Source: Adiantum capillus-veneris
Taxonomy: Eukaryota > Streptophyta > Polypodiopsida > Polypodiales > Pteridaceae
Length of the DNA stretch: 64,000 bases
Reading direction: 5' to 3'
Assembly (NCBI GenBank): GCA_014529385.2
Contig: CM043946.1
Coordinates: forward strand, 21,134,577-21,198,576
Both the position numbers and the translations under genes were made by a program. This document shows positions 34,493 to 46,200 of this stretch, piece by piece. Within the stretch, counting starts at the first letter, position 1. Each line of letters opens with the position of its first letter. Under the pieces are notes generated by a model. That model made no database searches. It was not told the origin of the DNA and saw nothing but the letters and a program-made list of their open reading frames with translations.

Positions 34493-35850
34493 ATTATGTA
34501 GTAAGAACGATGATGTGACTTAATCCAATCCTTGATGAAGTGTGTGGAACTCACAACACAAACATCAACAGACAACTTAACAATCATATGTAGGCCAAAT
34601 ATTGTATGTATTTACATCCAAGACAACACCAAGTCATCTAGTGATGAACAATGACGTGTATTTGAAGTTTGAAACACAAGAGTAACTAGTGCATCACACA
34701 AAGATGAAGAGGGCATAAACTATGCATCTACTCTTTGTTTGAAAGATAGAAACTCTTATGTGTGCGTGAAACAATGGTATTTGAGCTGATCTAAAATTGA
34801 GCAACCTATAGGCCACTCTGAAGAGAGGTATAGCATCATGCCTACTGCACACCACGAGTCAACCACTAAAACCTAAACTCAGCCTTGTGGTGAGACATAG
34901 AAAACTGCACCACATGAGTGAGAATCTAAGTCTGTCCTAAAAACCTTCTTTGCAGTGAGCCAAGTGGTTGCATAGCACGAGAAAAGTGACTAGTCTCTAC
35001 ACGGTTTTGTAGTGATCCGGATGGATACACACCACAAAGTGGAATATAATCTGCAAGCCAACTCTCTAGTGAGACTAAAACAACTGCACGACACGATTCT
35101 GGCACAACACACAAAGACAAGTAGAAAGAGAGAAATACAAGTTGAAAATTTTACCTCAAGCTCTGGCAATCTCAAGCTTTGTCTATCTCAACAATCTTCT
35201 GAAGCTCTAGAATTGCTTTGGATCAAAACCAGCAACGGTTTCTTATACAAGATATTTTTTGATCCAAAGTTTTTTCAATCAAAATCTTTTTTGATTAAAA
35301 GATCTTTTGATCGAAAAAAATAAAATGGCAATACGGTGATTATACAGGATTTTGATGCATAATAGAGTTTTATATGTATAATTATTTTGGTACGAGCGTA
35401 TAAATGCAATGTAGCTTTAGGGACCTAAGTTGGAGAGACAAAGCAAGCAGTGAGGTCCCGGATGGTTGATTGGTGCTTTGTTTTGGGAGAAATAAGAAAA
35501 TGTTATTCTCCTAGGTGGGTCTTCGTGACCAACACCTAGAGAGAGGTGGAATATACAAATGTTTTCTAACAAAGTTTAGCTTGAAAAATGGAAAGTGAAT
35601 TACCCTACGGATGCTTACTGAGGAAGTGCATCGTGGATGGGATCCCGGAAAATCCCAGGCTTTACTGGTGCATTGGTGTAGCACGCTCGTCCATTTTTGT
35701 GCCGGTTGGGGCATTTTGACGTCATTCTTTGATTTGTTTTCACCATTGCGTATTTTTGGTCCTTCTTCGTTTGTCGATGCATCGATGTCCATTTTCTTTT
35801 GCTTCTTCCTTCTTGTACATGCCGTGTGCGCGCATTGTTGGTGTGTATGT
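34493..35850. other. Non-coding DNA with the right copy of the direct repeat
   Basis: It begins with the second copy of the 230-bp repeat (about 34530-34740). Later parts are A/T-rich (35260-35400, AATCAAAATC and GATCAAAAG-like motifs similar to 27925-28000). Short ORFs at 35012-35323 and 35511-35792 show no family features. Nothing else is recognised. Confidence 0.5.
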
Positions 35851-35913
35851 TATTGTGTGCATGTGCTTATGCGTGTAGTGTATGTATGTGTGTGTACATG
35901 TATGTGATTGTGA

Positions 35914-35946
<33 letters not shown>

Positions 35947-35976
35947 GAAAGAGAGAGAGAGTTGAAGTTTGTTTTG

Positions 35977-36021
<45 letters not shown>

Positions 36022-36104
36022 TGTGAGGGTGAGTGTGTGTGTATGTATAGTGTGTGTGTGTGCGTGCGTGTGTAAGTGTTTGTCAATGTGTGTGTGTGTG
36101 TGTG

Positions 36105-36164
<60 letters not shown>

Positions 36165-36266
36165 GACATAGAACGCAAGAGAGAGAGAGAGAGCAAGAGA
36201 TGGAGAGAGAGGTGTATGGAGCCAAGTAAGAGAGAGAGAGAGCTGGCTTTTTTTGATAATGGACGG

Positions 36267-36328
<62 letters not shown>

Positions 36329-36335
36329 CGGCCTC
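35851..36335. repeat. Cluster of (TG)n, (CA)n and (GA)n microsatellites
   Basis: GT-rich repeats at 35851-35935, a CA run at about 35983-36017, TG-rich DNA at 36030-36104, GA runs at about 36105-36159 and 36179-36195, and a GA run at about 36271-36325. All long open frames here are Thr-His, Cys-Val or Arg-Glu dipeptide artefacts. The cluster ends 60 bp before the CACTA transposon. Confidence 0.95.
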
Positions 36336-36394
36336 TCTATGAGCGCAAGGACAAGGAAGGGGGTGTAATACATAGCTCTACCTCCCCCTTTTTT

Positions 36395-36555
36395 CACTAC
36401 AACAAAAAAGGTGTTATCGACGCAGATATCGACGCACCGCGTCGATACCTGCGTTGATATCTGCGTCCCTGTGAAACTGTCGCTATTTGCATCGATTTAC
36501 ACGCAGATATGGACGCAGATAGCGACGCAGATATGGACGGATATATAGACACATA
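36395..36555 (+). repeat. CACTA left terminal inverted repeat and subterminal repeats
   Basis: After CACTACAACAAAAAAGG the motif GACGCAGATAT recurs in direct and variant forms (36418, 36500-36540), along with the inverse GCGTCGATA and ATATCTGCGTC. Such subterminal motifs usually bind the second CACTA protein. Confidence 0.8.
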
Positions 36556-37354
36556 TATTGATGACCATAACAGGAAAAAAAATTCTTGGGCAGAGGGCAG
36601 GTAGCCTGGCCTGTGCCTATTGAAAAGATGGACACAGCCACCACAGCCAGACTTCCTGCCCTTTGCCCAAGAAAGCGAGCAGCACCAAAATCAACCGTGC
36701 TCCCGAAGAAATTTCGGCAGAGTTCCCTTCGTTTTTACATAAACTTTTCAAAAAAAAAAATCATGTATACGCCTCCTACATGCTATCCATGTAGGATCTC
36801 ACATGAGATTTAAGGCCAATGACCATAACGAACCATAACCATAACTTAAAAGCATAACCATAACGAACCATAACCATAACTTAAAATCATAACCATAATG
36901 AACCATAACCATAACTTAAAACCATAACCGGCCAATATAACCACTTTGATCATAACCAGAAACAAAATTAACAATAACCATAAGCATAACCAAAAAGTTA
37001 AACATAACCATAAACAAAACCTGAACCATAACTATGTCTATACAAGAATAGGAGAAATAACCATGTCTATACAATGACAATGACAATAACCATAACCATA
37101 AGGAAAACAATAAATGTCTGAACAATAATCATAACCATATATATATGTCTATACAAAAGGAGACAGAGAAGCGTGTCTGTGTCTCACAAAGCATATATAT
37201 GAAATCCGATCCACTGATGACTAGGCGTCACAACCTGCACATAAGACAACTCACAAAATTAGTATTGATATTACTTCACATATACTTACTTAATTAAATC
37301 AACTCACACATATTAAAGTCTCACCTCAAGCGATCAGCGAGACTGTAAGGCCGC
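36556..37354 (-). other. 3' non-coding region of the CACTA element with CATAAC minisatellite
   Basis: No gene. From 36823 to about 37130 the DNA is built of CATAAC and AACCATAAC units. These form a higher-order repeat of roughly 38 bp in its first part (ACGAACCATAACCATAACTT) and decay further right. The rest is A/T-rich. Confidence 0.75.
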
Positions 37355-38469
37355 CTAGTCTACAGGCTCTCCTGAAGCATCAAGATCATTCAATACTTCA
37401 TAGATACCTCTGCGATATCCATCTGACTCCTCCTGACGTGTCGGGGCTCGATGCATTGCAAGATTTTGCGTTTATACAAAAATCAAAGTAATAAGAATAC
37501 ATGTTTCATTGCGTTTTAAAAAATGCCATAGTTAAGATTGGATTAGAAACTCACAAACTCATAGCGAAAGGTGTCGAAGCCTCCATTGCCAAGATGAGAT
37601 GTCCCCCTGGTCATCTGTCGTATCTGTGTCACCTCACGCTGCTGTCTGCACCGCGTGGTTGCTGTCCACTCACCCTCCCTGATCTACAGCCATGTCTCCT
37701 GTGAGATGCCCGAAGGCTTCGACGAGCCGGTCCTGAAAGCCTTCCGAGCTGCATCTCGTTGATGTTTCACGGTGTCCCATGCAACACCCTTGATCCACCT
37801 CCTCGGAACAACGTCAGAACCTAGAGCATGCTGGTACTCTCTCAGGATGGTCTCCACTATGTAAGTGACTTTTTCTTTTTCCTGTTGATCGCAAGACATC
37901 AGAATGTTGGTCGAAAACTGTAGCTCCGTGAGCTGGCGAATCCGCTGTCTCATCTCAGTCCCGACTCTATCCATGTCAACCAAACCATCTGGCCGTACAG
38001 TATAGATCTTGGAGGCACTAGGATTGTGTGCCCCCCAAGGTGTCGGAGGTGTGCCAAGAGGTGTGTCGAGAGGTGTGCTTGGGTAGGACGGGGGTCGTGA
38101 GCGAGGAGGGGTCGAAACATCTATGGACCCTCCTCCATAGTAACCACTACCTCCACCTGACAATTGCCGAGATCGGCGAGTGCGCCTGTACTGCAGAGAT
38201 GAGGACGTACCCACCTCTGCCCCACCCCTAGGTGTCGAAGCGGCCGTGATGGGAGAAGCAGGCGTCGTACCCATAGGCGTCCCCCCTCCCATAGGTTTCC
38301 CCCCCCTAGGCGTCGGACCCTTGGGTGTGAAGCCCAGAGACGTAGTACCCGTGTCTCTGGCTACCCAATACTGAGAAGCCTTTGCCATCTGAGCAAGCGT
38401 CATCCGTGTAACGAAGCCCATGAATGCATCTACACTCATAGAAGCGGGATCTGGAAACTGGTCTGCCAT
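37355..38469 (-). pseudogene. CACTA second ORF (Transposase_24-like, TNPA/TNPD type)
   Basis: The natural start is the ATG at fwd 38467-38469 (MADQFPDPASMSVDAFMGFV). The N-terminal half is Pro/Gly/Thr-rich with repeated GGTPMG/TPRGG units. The C-terminal half is helical (RVGTEMRQRIRQLTELQFS, VTYIVETILREYQHALGSD) and reaches SGISQETWL, where a TAG (one change from CAG) interrupts. It then continues IREGEWTATTRC to GGFDTFRYEF near 37560. The GISQETW stretch is like the GVSxETW motif of plant Transposase_24 proteins, which bind subterminal repeats. A last exon ending in NDLDASGEPVD and TAG at 37355-37357 is likely. The order behind the TNP2 gene fits CACTA elements. Confidence 0.65.
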
Positions 38470-40162
38470 ACTAAAGTCTTGCACAAAGAAAGTAAAATAA
38501 AGCATCAGAACATATTTTTTTAAATTAACTTTAAGCTTAATTTTAAATCAACCTCTTCACACAAACACTTACAGGCCTAGGCCTCGACGAGTGAGGCATC
38601 ATCGATAAGATCTTGCACAGTTTCATCGTCTATCTCTAATTGAATTTATAAATCTTCCCCAACTCGTTCTGGCAGATTGTCTTCATCCATTGCATCTTCA
38701 TCTACAAGTGTCAATTCTGGCTCGTCTGCGTCATCCCTCGTATATCTGTCATCTTCCTCTGCCATACATTCGTCCATCTCATCTAATGTCACAATAGTAT
38801 GGACGTCGTCTAACTGACTTTCCTCCAGGAGATCTTGCCCTTCAAATACTTGTTTATTTCTTGGAGCAACCTGAACCACAAACCACCACTGTCGCTCTTG
38901 AGGGTCCGGTACAAAGACCACTTGCTCGCAATGTTCGGGGAGAGCAAATGTGTCGCTCGCATCTGTCCAAACCTTTGTAGAATCTATTTGCACAAGTTTG
39001 TTTCCATATCTGCATACCGCTGCATTGCAACCAGAAGTAATCACCTTGAACCACTTCACATCTAGCAAAAACATCTCAAACTGCCTGAAGCTTACTTTCA
39101 GGATATTTGACACCAGACCACAGTAATCTAGGTTGCTAGTGCTCTCATTCGTGTCTCTGGCACTAGCCCTGCTCTTTTGCATGAAACTAGCCATTACCCC
39201 ACTGTCAAATGTGTTTCTTCTGCTGTCAATTTGTTGTGTTCTGAATTACTTTCCATGCGACCACAGTGCCATGTATGTATGGTACTTCCAGTCACATCCA
39301 ATAGCCAGCTCCTCCTCTTCTAGAGATATGGGTTCTCCGATCTGTCGAGCTGCTCTCACTGTCTTGTCCAACCATGCCATTGTAGGGAATTCAGGTAGAG
39401 GAGAGAGATAGTCTGGCAAGGATAAAACCTCTAGTCGTTCGGCTTTGCCTGAAATCCTATCGCTCCCTATTGCGTCTCTCTTTCTCTTCTTCGTTCCTTT
39501 CAAGCCATTTTTGCATCGGCGCTGAATTTAGTATACAAAACTTCATGATCTTTTCTCGCATGGCGTTGTTCATTTTCTTTGGCACCCCTTGCCCTTGCGG
39601 CTCCTCTCCCACCAGCCTTGCATCCTCCTCATCGCTCCACAGTCGAGGCATTTCTGGGTCAGAAACGGATAGAAATTTGGTCGTCAATACAAGAGACTCT
39701 TGCACCAGCCATCCTTCTGCCATGCTCCCCTCTAGACGCGCTTTTTGGCGAACAAAACCCTTAAGTGTTTTCATGAACCGCTCTAGAAAGAACATCCAAC
39801 GGCTGTGGACTGTACCTGCCACTACAATCTCATCTACTACATGGACAAGCAAGTGCATTTGGATAGTTAGACAGCTCGTGGGTAGATACTTCTCAATCAT
39901 GCAAACTGCCTCAATGGAGTTAGCCCTTGCGACTGCAATAGATTCCTCCTATATCTCCTTGGAAGAGATCCACCGCACTAGCTCTGAAATCTTGTATATG
40001 TAGGTCCACACTTCCTCCGTTAAATACCCCTTGATCGCAATTGGAAGAATGAATTACAAGAACTTATGCCAATCGTGCGATTTCAGTCCTGACAGTTGAT
40101 CGTCATGGGTGAATGCTGTCTTGAGACATCGCATATATCCTGTTGGCGTCCTGAACTCTTAA

Positions 40163-40973
40163 ATCTGTTAGGAAATAAGACGTAGCTAAATAGATAATTG
40201 AGTAGATTACTTAATGGAGAGAGACAAATTTATATACACGAGATTATAGTGTAGAGAGAGAGAGAGAGAGAGAGTACACACGATATACGTGGTTCACCCA
40301 ATGTGGGCTACGTCCACGGGAAAGCAGCCACTCAATGGCTTTGGTACTTCAAAACAAGAAGTAGTTTACAAAGGGATTATACCCTTAATGGAGCTCCCGC
40401 CTTGCTTCACTCTCACCACCTCACACTCACCTTGTTGCATCAACTTCACACTATGAAATGTGTGTAGAAATGGCCTCCTTTTATAGGCCAAAAGGGCTGC
40501 CCTCTCTTATGAGAGACAGCCATGTGTAGCCGCCCTTGTGCGAATAAGTCCAAATCGGACCCTCCAATCCGCCCATGTGTGGCCGCCCTTGAGAAGACAA
40601 GTCCGCTTTTGAATTCGGCCACCGGCCATTGAATTCGGCCACCGGCCACCGGCCATTGACTTCCGACCACCGGCCACCGGCCATTGACTTCCGACCACCG
40701 GCCATTGGCCATTGACTACCGGCCACCGGCCAACCGACTGGTTGTTTTCCGACCACTTTCCGACCGCCGTCCGGCCATAATATTCCGGCGAAAAAAAAGT
40801 CTCGGGGGCCTCCGCCCCCAAGGCCTTTAAAGTTGCCCCTGATTCTTGTCCGTGAAAATTTTGGTTTCCGGTGAGTGATTTTCCTTCACGCACGATGGCT
40901 TCTCCTCATAATGGGGGCCTTACAAATGTGCGCTTTTACCACAGAAAATTACAAGGGTAAATCAGGCTCCATA
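40163..40973 (-). mobile_element. 811-bp LTR-like insertion in the TNP2 gene
   Basis: It is flanked by CTTAA on both sides (40158-40162 and 40974-40978), and the TNP2 coding sequence resumes on either side. On the minus strand a TATA box (GGCCTATAAAAGGAGGCC, fwd about 40475-40492) is followed by a transcribed-looking segment with a GA/CT run and then CCTAACA near the left end. The sequence GATATACGTGGTTCACCC resembles the LTRs of plant Ty1-copia elements I remember. The GC-rich right part contains many CGGCCACCGGCCA units (40615-40735). The ends are not a textbook TG...CA at the repeat borders, so a solo LTR is likely but not proven. Confidence 0.55.
40612..40740. repeat. GC-rich short-unit repeat (GGCCACCGGCCAttgac)
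   Basis: Imperfect tandem units built from CCACCGGCCATTGACTTCCG and GGCCACCGGCCA, within the LTR-like insertion. Any ORF here is a Trp/Pro/Val repeat artefact. Confidence 0.85.
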
Positions 40974-41453
40974 CTTAACAAAATCACCCTTTTAACTTGT
41001 CGCTCTTTGTTTTTTAGCAATACCCATGGCACTCTTGGAAGTTTTGTTTGGCCAGCTACATTGGTGAAAGGCCAAAGCTCTGGCATCTTTCCAACTAACT
41101 GCAAATCATCTCATGAAGCTCAATTGTCTTTCATTCCCATGATTGTCTTCCAGAGGAGCTCTCCCACATTCTTGAATATATGCATTGGATCCAGCAAATG
41201 GTTAATTAGTAGATCACCCTAGTACGGAAACATATGGAGAAGGGACAAATGTTTCATTCCTGGTACAGGTTGCCCCTCATGTTGCTCCCATCGGTGACGC
41301 CACTCTTGTACATGCATAGGACAACATTCAATGTGACCAAGCTGACCTTCGTGCAAGTGCTGGCCATCTGGAAGATAACGGTGGTGGCAGAATAGTGCAC
41401 ATCCAAAGACTGCCCGCAAATTGGACATGCATTGTATCCCGAAGTTGTTAGCC

Positions 41454-41532
41454 CTGCATATATTAAAGCATGAATCAGGCCAAGGAAGAGTGCTTGCGAA
41501 TAGCAAGAATTTTGTAAATCAAGAACCATTAC
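41454..41532 (-). other. 79-bp intron in the TNP2 gene
   Basis: On the minus strand GTAATGG follows GAAGCTTCTG and ATATGCAG precedes GGCTAACAAC. Removing the 79 bp joins GEASG to LTTSGYNACPICG in frame, as in related tnp2 proteins. Confidence 0.85.
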
Positions 41533-42865
41533 CAGAAGCTTCTCCGTATCCTGGCCAATCATGCATAGTCCACATAAGAAGTCCATGGATGCTTGCATGT
41601 TGTTGTCCTACTGGTTCAACCGCATCTGCTATGTCGATCCCATGCCATAACTCTTGGAGCTCGTCAACTAGTGGAGCTAGATAAACATCCATGTTTTTTG
41701 CCTTCAACTTACCAGGCATAATCAAGCTTAATATCAAATGACCCTTCTGGATGGCAAGCCACGGCGGGAGGTTGTAATTGATAAGGTACACAGGCCAAAT
41801 GCTCCATGATGAGCTTCTCAAGTCAAATGGATTGACTACATCCATTTCCATGCCCAAACACAAATTGTGTGGTTCACTCTTAAAATGTGGCCAAGTATCT
41901 TCATTGTGCCTCCAGGCCTTTGAATCAGCAGGCACCCTAAATGTTGCGTCAGTGGATCTATTTGTAGAATGCCACCGCATCAACTTTGCAATGGAACCAC
42001 AACGAGACATGATTTTTATCCTAGGAATAATAGGGAAATGCTGCAACACTTTAGCTGGCACTGTCTCGCCAACTGCATCTTGTTTGTAGCACATTGCTCC
42101 GCACTTAGGACACAACAGACAATCTGCGAATTCATTGCGAAAAAGAATGCAATCATTTGGACATGCATGAATCTTGTTGTAGTCCAAGCCAACTGAGGTC
42201 AATAGTTGCTTTGTGTCTGGCGTGGAGGGGGACATTTCATTGCAAGCCGGGAGAAGTTGCTCCCGCAACAACTTGCTTAAGCCACATTAAATTAAAAAGC
42301 TCTCCAAGCACGTCACCGTTGCAATTGGAAAATCTCTTTTGTAAATTACGTACCTAAACAAAGCAGTGACGCTTGCATCTGACCACCCGTACACTGACTG
42401 AAGATTCAAAAACGTCAGACAAGTACGAAGCGTCGATATTTTGGCGCCTTCATAAATTGGTTGACGTGCCAACTTCCTGAACATGTCTTCAGGACATAGG
42501 CACACCGCTTCTGGTGCTTCTTCGTTAGCGTTCTCCTCGCTTGTTTGGAAGAAGGCATCCAGTATCTCCTCCATGCCGTCGTCTTCTGTCTGTAAGTCCT
42601 TTTCTGCTTCCATCCTTGGCTCTATATTGGTTGGACCTTCACGCATAATCCTTTTTCTCTCTCTCTCAGATGTAGGTGCTATGTCGCGAAAATCAATGCC
42701 CGTTCCGTAGGAGTCGTATCGTAGATTCTGTACGGTTTCTTTAGCAAACTCTCGGTACTTGTGCACATGCTCATTACATATCCTACGCTTGTACAGGATT
42801 TGATACTTGCAGAGCGTGCACAAGCATGCAATCTTTTCCTCCATGTTAGTTGATGACGTTGCCAT

Positions 42866-43247
42866 CTACAATAATTATGAATGTTGTTTTAATATATATA
42901 CTCCTCACAATGTAAACTACCTCGCATTCTCTAGTCTTGCCAATCTCCGTACACCTTGGTCCAGAGGTGTAGGGAGATCAAGACCACCGGATCAAAATAT
43001 CATCTTTACTGGTCAAATACTATATGGGTAGACATATACGTGCACTCCCAGGTGTACATGGCAATGCATGTAGCGGGCAAAACCCCTTTGCCTCTTTTAG
43101 TTCCATAGTTTCTTCAACATCCAATGGCTATCTCCCTTTCTCTCTCTCTCGATCTCTCTCTTGCTATCTCTCTTTCTCTCCCTATTTTCCTATCTCTATC
43201 TCTGTCTCGCTCTCCACTTCTCTATCTCTCTCTCTTTCTATTTCCCT
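42866..43247 (-). other. TNP2 5' untranslated region
   Basis: About 380 bp between the transposase ATG and the 173-bp array. It ends in a CT-rich pyrimidine stretch (43130-43240, TCTCTATCTC units). No ORF of note. Confidence 0.6.
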
Positions 43248-46200
43248 ATTTGACCTACGGCTTGTGTATTTGGTATTTCTTCTATCCGTTTAACCTACGG
43301 CTTTCCATACGCACTCTTGACATTGCTTTAAGACTACCTAATGGACTACGGATGGTTTCAGTAGGCATAGAAGTCATTTCTGAAATCTGTTTGCGTTTTT
43401 TTGTAGAAAAACACAATCGGATTTGACCTACAGCTTGTATATTTGGCGTTAATTCAAACCCATTGAACTACGTCTTGCCATACACGCTCTTAAAATTTCT
43501 TTAAGACTACTTATTGAACTACGGATGGTTTTCGTAGGCATATAAGCCATTTTCGAAGTCCGTTTGCGTTATTTCGTAGAAAAACGCAACCGAATTTGAC
43601 CTGCGGCTTGTGTATTTGGCGTTTCTTCTATCCGTTTCACCTACAACTTGCCATACGCGCTCTTGAAATTTCCTAAAGACTAACTAATCGTCTACGGATG
43701 GTTTCAGTAGGCATAGAAACCATTTTCAAAGTCCGTTTGCATTTTTTCGTAGAAAAACGCAACCGGATTTGACCTACGGCTTGTGTATTTGACGTTTCTT
43801 CTGTGCGTTTAGCCTATGTCTTGCCATACACGGTCTTGACATTGCCTTAAAACTACTTAATGGACTACGGATGGTTTCGATAGGCGTAGAATCAGTTCCC
43901 GAAGTCCGTCTGCATTTTTTCGTAGAAAAACGCAATCGGATTTGACCTACGGCTTGTGTATTTGGCGTTTTTTCTATTTGTTTGACCTACGGCTTGCCAT
44001 ACGCGCTCTTGATGTTTCCTAAAGACTATCTAATGGACTACGGATGGTTTCGGTAGGCATAGAATCAGTTTTCGAAAATTGTCTGCGTTTTTTCGTAGAA
44101 AAACGCAACCGGATTTGACCTACGGCTTGTGTATTTGACGTTTCTTCTGTCCGTTTGACCTACGGCTTGCCATACATTCTCTTGACATTGCCTTAAGACT
44201 ACCTAATGGACTACAGATGGTTTCGGTAGGCATAGAAGCCATTTCCAAAGTCCGTTTGCGTTTTTCCATAGAAAAACGCAACCGGATTTGACCTACGGTT
44301 TGTGTATTTGGTGTTTTTTCTATCCATTTGATCTACGGCTTGCCATACGCGCTCTTGACATTGCATAAAGACTACCTAATCATCTACGGATGGTTTCAAG
44401 AGGCATGGAAGCCATTTTCGAAGTCCGTTTGCGCTTTTTCATAGAAAAACGCAACCGGATTTGACCTACGGCTTGTGTATTTGGTGTTAATTCAAACCCA
44501 TTAACCTACGGCTTGCCATACACGCTCTTGACATTACCTTAAGACTAATTAATGAACTACGGATGGTTTCGGTAGGCATAGAAGTCATTTCCGAAGTTTG
44601 TTTGCGTTTTTCCGTAGAAAAACGCAACCGGATTTGATCTACGGCTTGTGTATTTGGCGTTTCTTCTATCCGTTTGACCTATGGCTTGCCATGCACGCTC
44701 TTGAGATTTCTTTAAAACTACCTAACGGACTACGGATGGTTTCAGTAGGCATAGAAGTCATTTCCGAAATCAGTTTGCGTTTTTCCGTAGAAAAACGCAA
44801 CCGGATTTTACCTACGGCTTGTGTATTTTGCATTAATTCAAACCCATTGACCTACGACTCTCCATACACGCTCTTGAAATTTCTTTAAAACTACTTAATG
44901 AACTACGGATGGTTTCGGTAGGCATAGAAGCCATTTCCGAAGTTCGTTTGCGTTTTTTCGTAGAAAAACGCAACCGGATTTGATCTACAGCTTGTGTATT
45001 TGACGTTTCTTCTGTCCGTTTAGCCTACACCTTGCTATACACGGTCTTGATATTGCCTTAAGACTACTTAATGGACTACGGATGGTTTCGGTAGGCGTAG
45101 AATTAGTTTCCGAAGTCCGTCTGCGTTTTTCCGTAGAAAAACACAATCGGATTTGACCTACGGCTTGTGTATTTGGCGTTTCTTCTATAGATTTGACCTA
45201 CGGCTTGCCATACGCGCTCTTGACATTGCCTAAAGACTACATAATGGACTACAGATGGTTTTGGTAGGCATAGAATCAGTTTCCGAAGACCATCTGCGTT
45301 TTTTCGCAGAAAAACGCAACCGGATATGACCTACGGCTTGTGTATTTGGCGTTTCTTCTATCCGTTTGACCTACGGCTTTCCATACACGCTCTTGAAATT
45401 GTCTAAAGACTACCTAATCGTCTACGGATGGTTTCAAGAGGCATAGAAGCCATTTTCGAAGTCCGTTTGCGTTTTTTCGTAAATAAACGCAACCGGATTT
45501 GACCTACGGCTTGTGTATTTGACGTTAATTCAAACCCATTGACCTACAGCTTGCCATACACGCTCTTGACATTGCTTTAAGACTAATTATGAACTACAGA
45601 TGGTTTCGATAGGCATATAAACCATTTCTGAAGTTCGTTTGCGTTTTTCCGTAGAAAAACGCAACCGGATTTGAATTACGGCTTGTGTATTTGGCGTTTC
45701 TTCTATCCGTTTGACCTACGGCTTTCCATATGCGCTCTTGACATTGCTTTAAAACTATCTAATGGACTATGGATGGTTTCGGTAAGCATAGAAGTCATTT
45801 TCCGAAATACGTTTGCGTTTTTCGATAGAAAAACGCAACCGGATTTGACCTACGGCTTGTGTATTTGGCGTTAATTCAAACCCATTGACCTACGGCTTGC
45901 CATACACGCTCTTGAAATTGCTTTAAGACTACTTAATGAACTACGAATGGTTTGGGTAGGCACAGAAGCCATTTTCGAAGTCCGTTTATGTTTTTCCGTA
46001 GGAAAACGCAACCGGATTTGACCTACGTCTTGTGTATTTGGTGTTTCTTCTATCCATTTGACCTACGGCTTTCGATACACGCTGCTGACATTGGCTAAAG
46101 ACTACCTAATCATCTACGGATGGTTTCAGTAGGCATAGAAGCCATTTTTTAAGTCCGTTTGCGTTTTTTCGTAAAAAAACGCAACCGGATTTGACCTACG

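Larger units (their letters stand above)
38646..42865 (-). pseudogene. CACTA TNP2-type transposase gene with in-frame stops and an LTR-like insertion
   Basis: It starts at the ATG at 42863-42865 (MATSSTNMEEKIACLCTL). Exon 1 stays in one frame to 41533 with a single TAA near 42287. It includes IHACPNDCILFRNEFADC and CPKCG, then LAPLVDELQELWHGID and TMHDWPGYGEASG, all hallmarks of plant tnp2. A 79-bp intron follows. The next exon has TSGYNACPICGQS and LLDPMHIFKNVGELLW. An 811-bp insertion splits it before FRTPTGYMRCLKTAF and GLKSHDWHKFL. The DUF4218-like part (HLLVHVVDEIVVAGTVHSRW) ends near 39457, and the DUF4216-like part (LDVKWFKVITSG, TFALPEHCEQVVFVPD) ends at 38646. The enzyme would cut the element ends. 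There are about six stops and one frameshift near 39480. Confidence 0.88.

Noticed and set aside
35850-36397. Many 65-105-residue ORFs on both strands
   Set aside because: They are dipeptide repeats (Thr-His, Arg-Glu, Ser-Leu, Cys-Val) made by CA, TG and GA microsatellites, not genes.
40446-40893. Trp/Pro/Val/Gly-rich overlapping ORFs
   Set aside because: They are produced by the CCACCGGCCA short repeat inside an LTR-like insertion, with no coding features.
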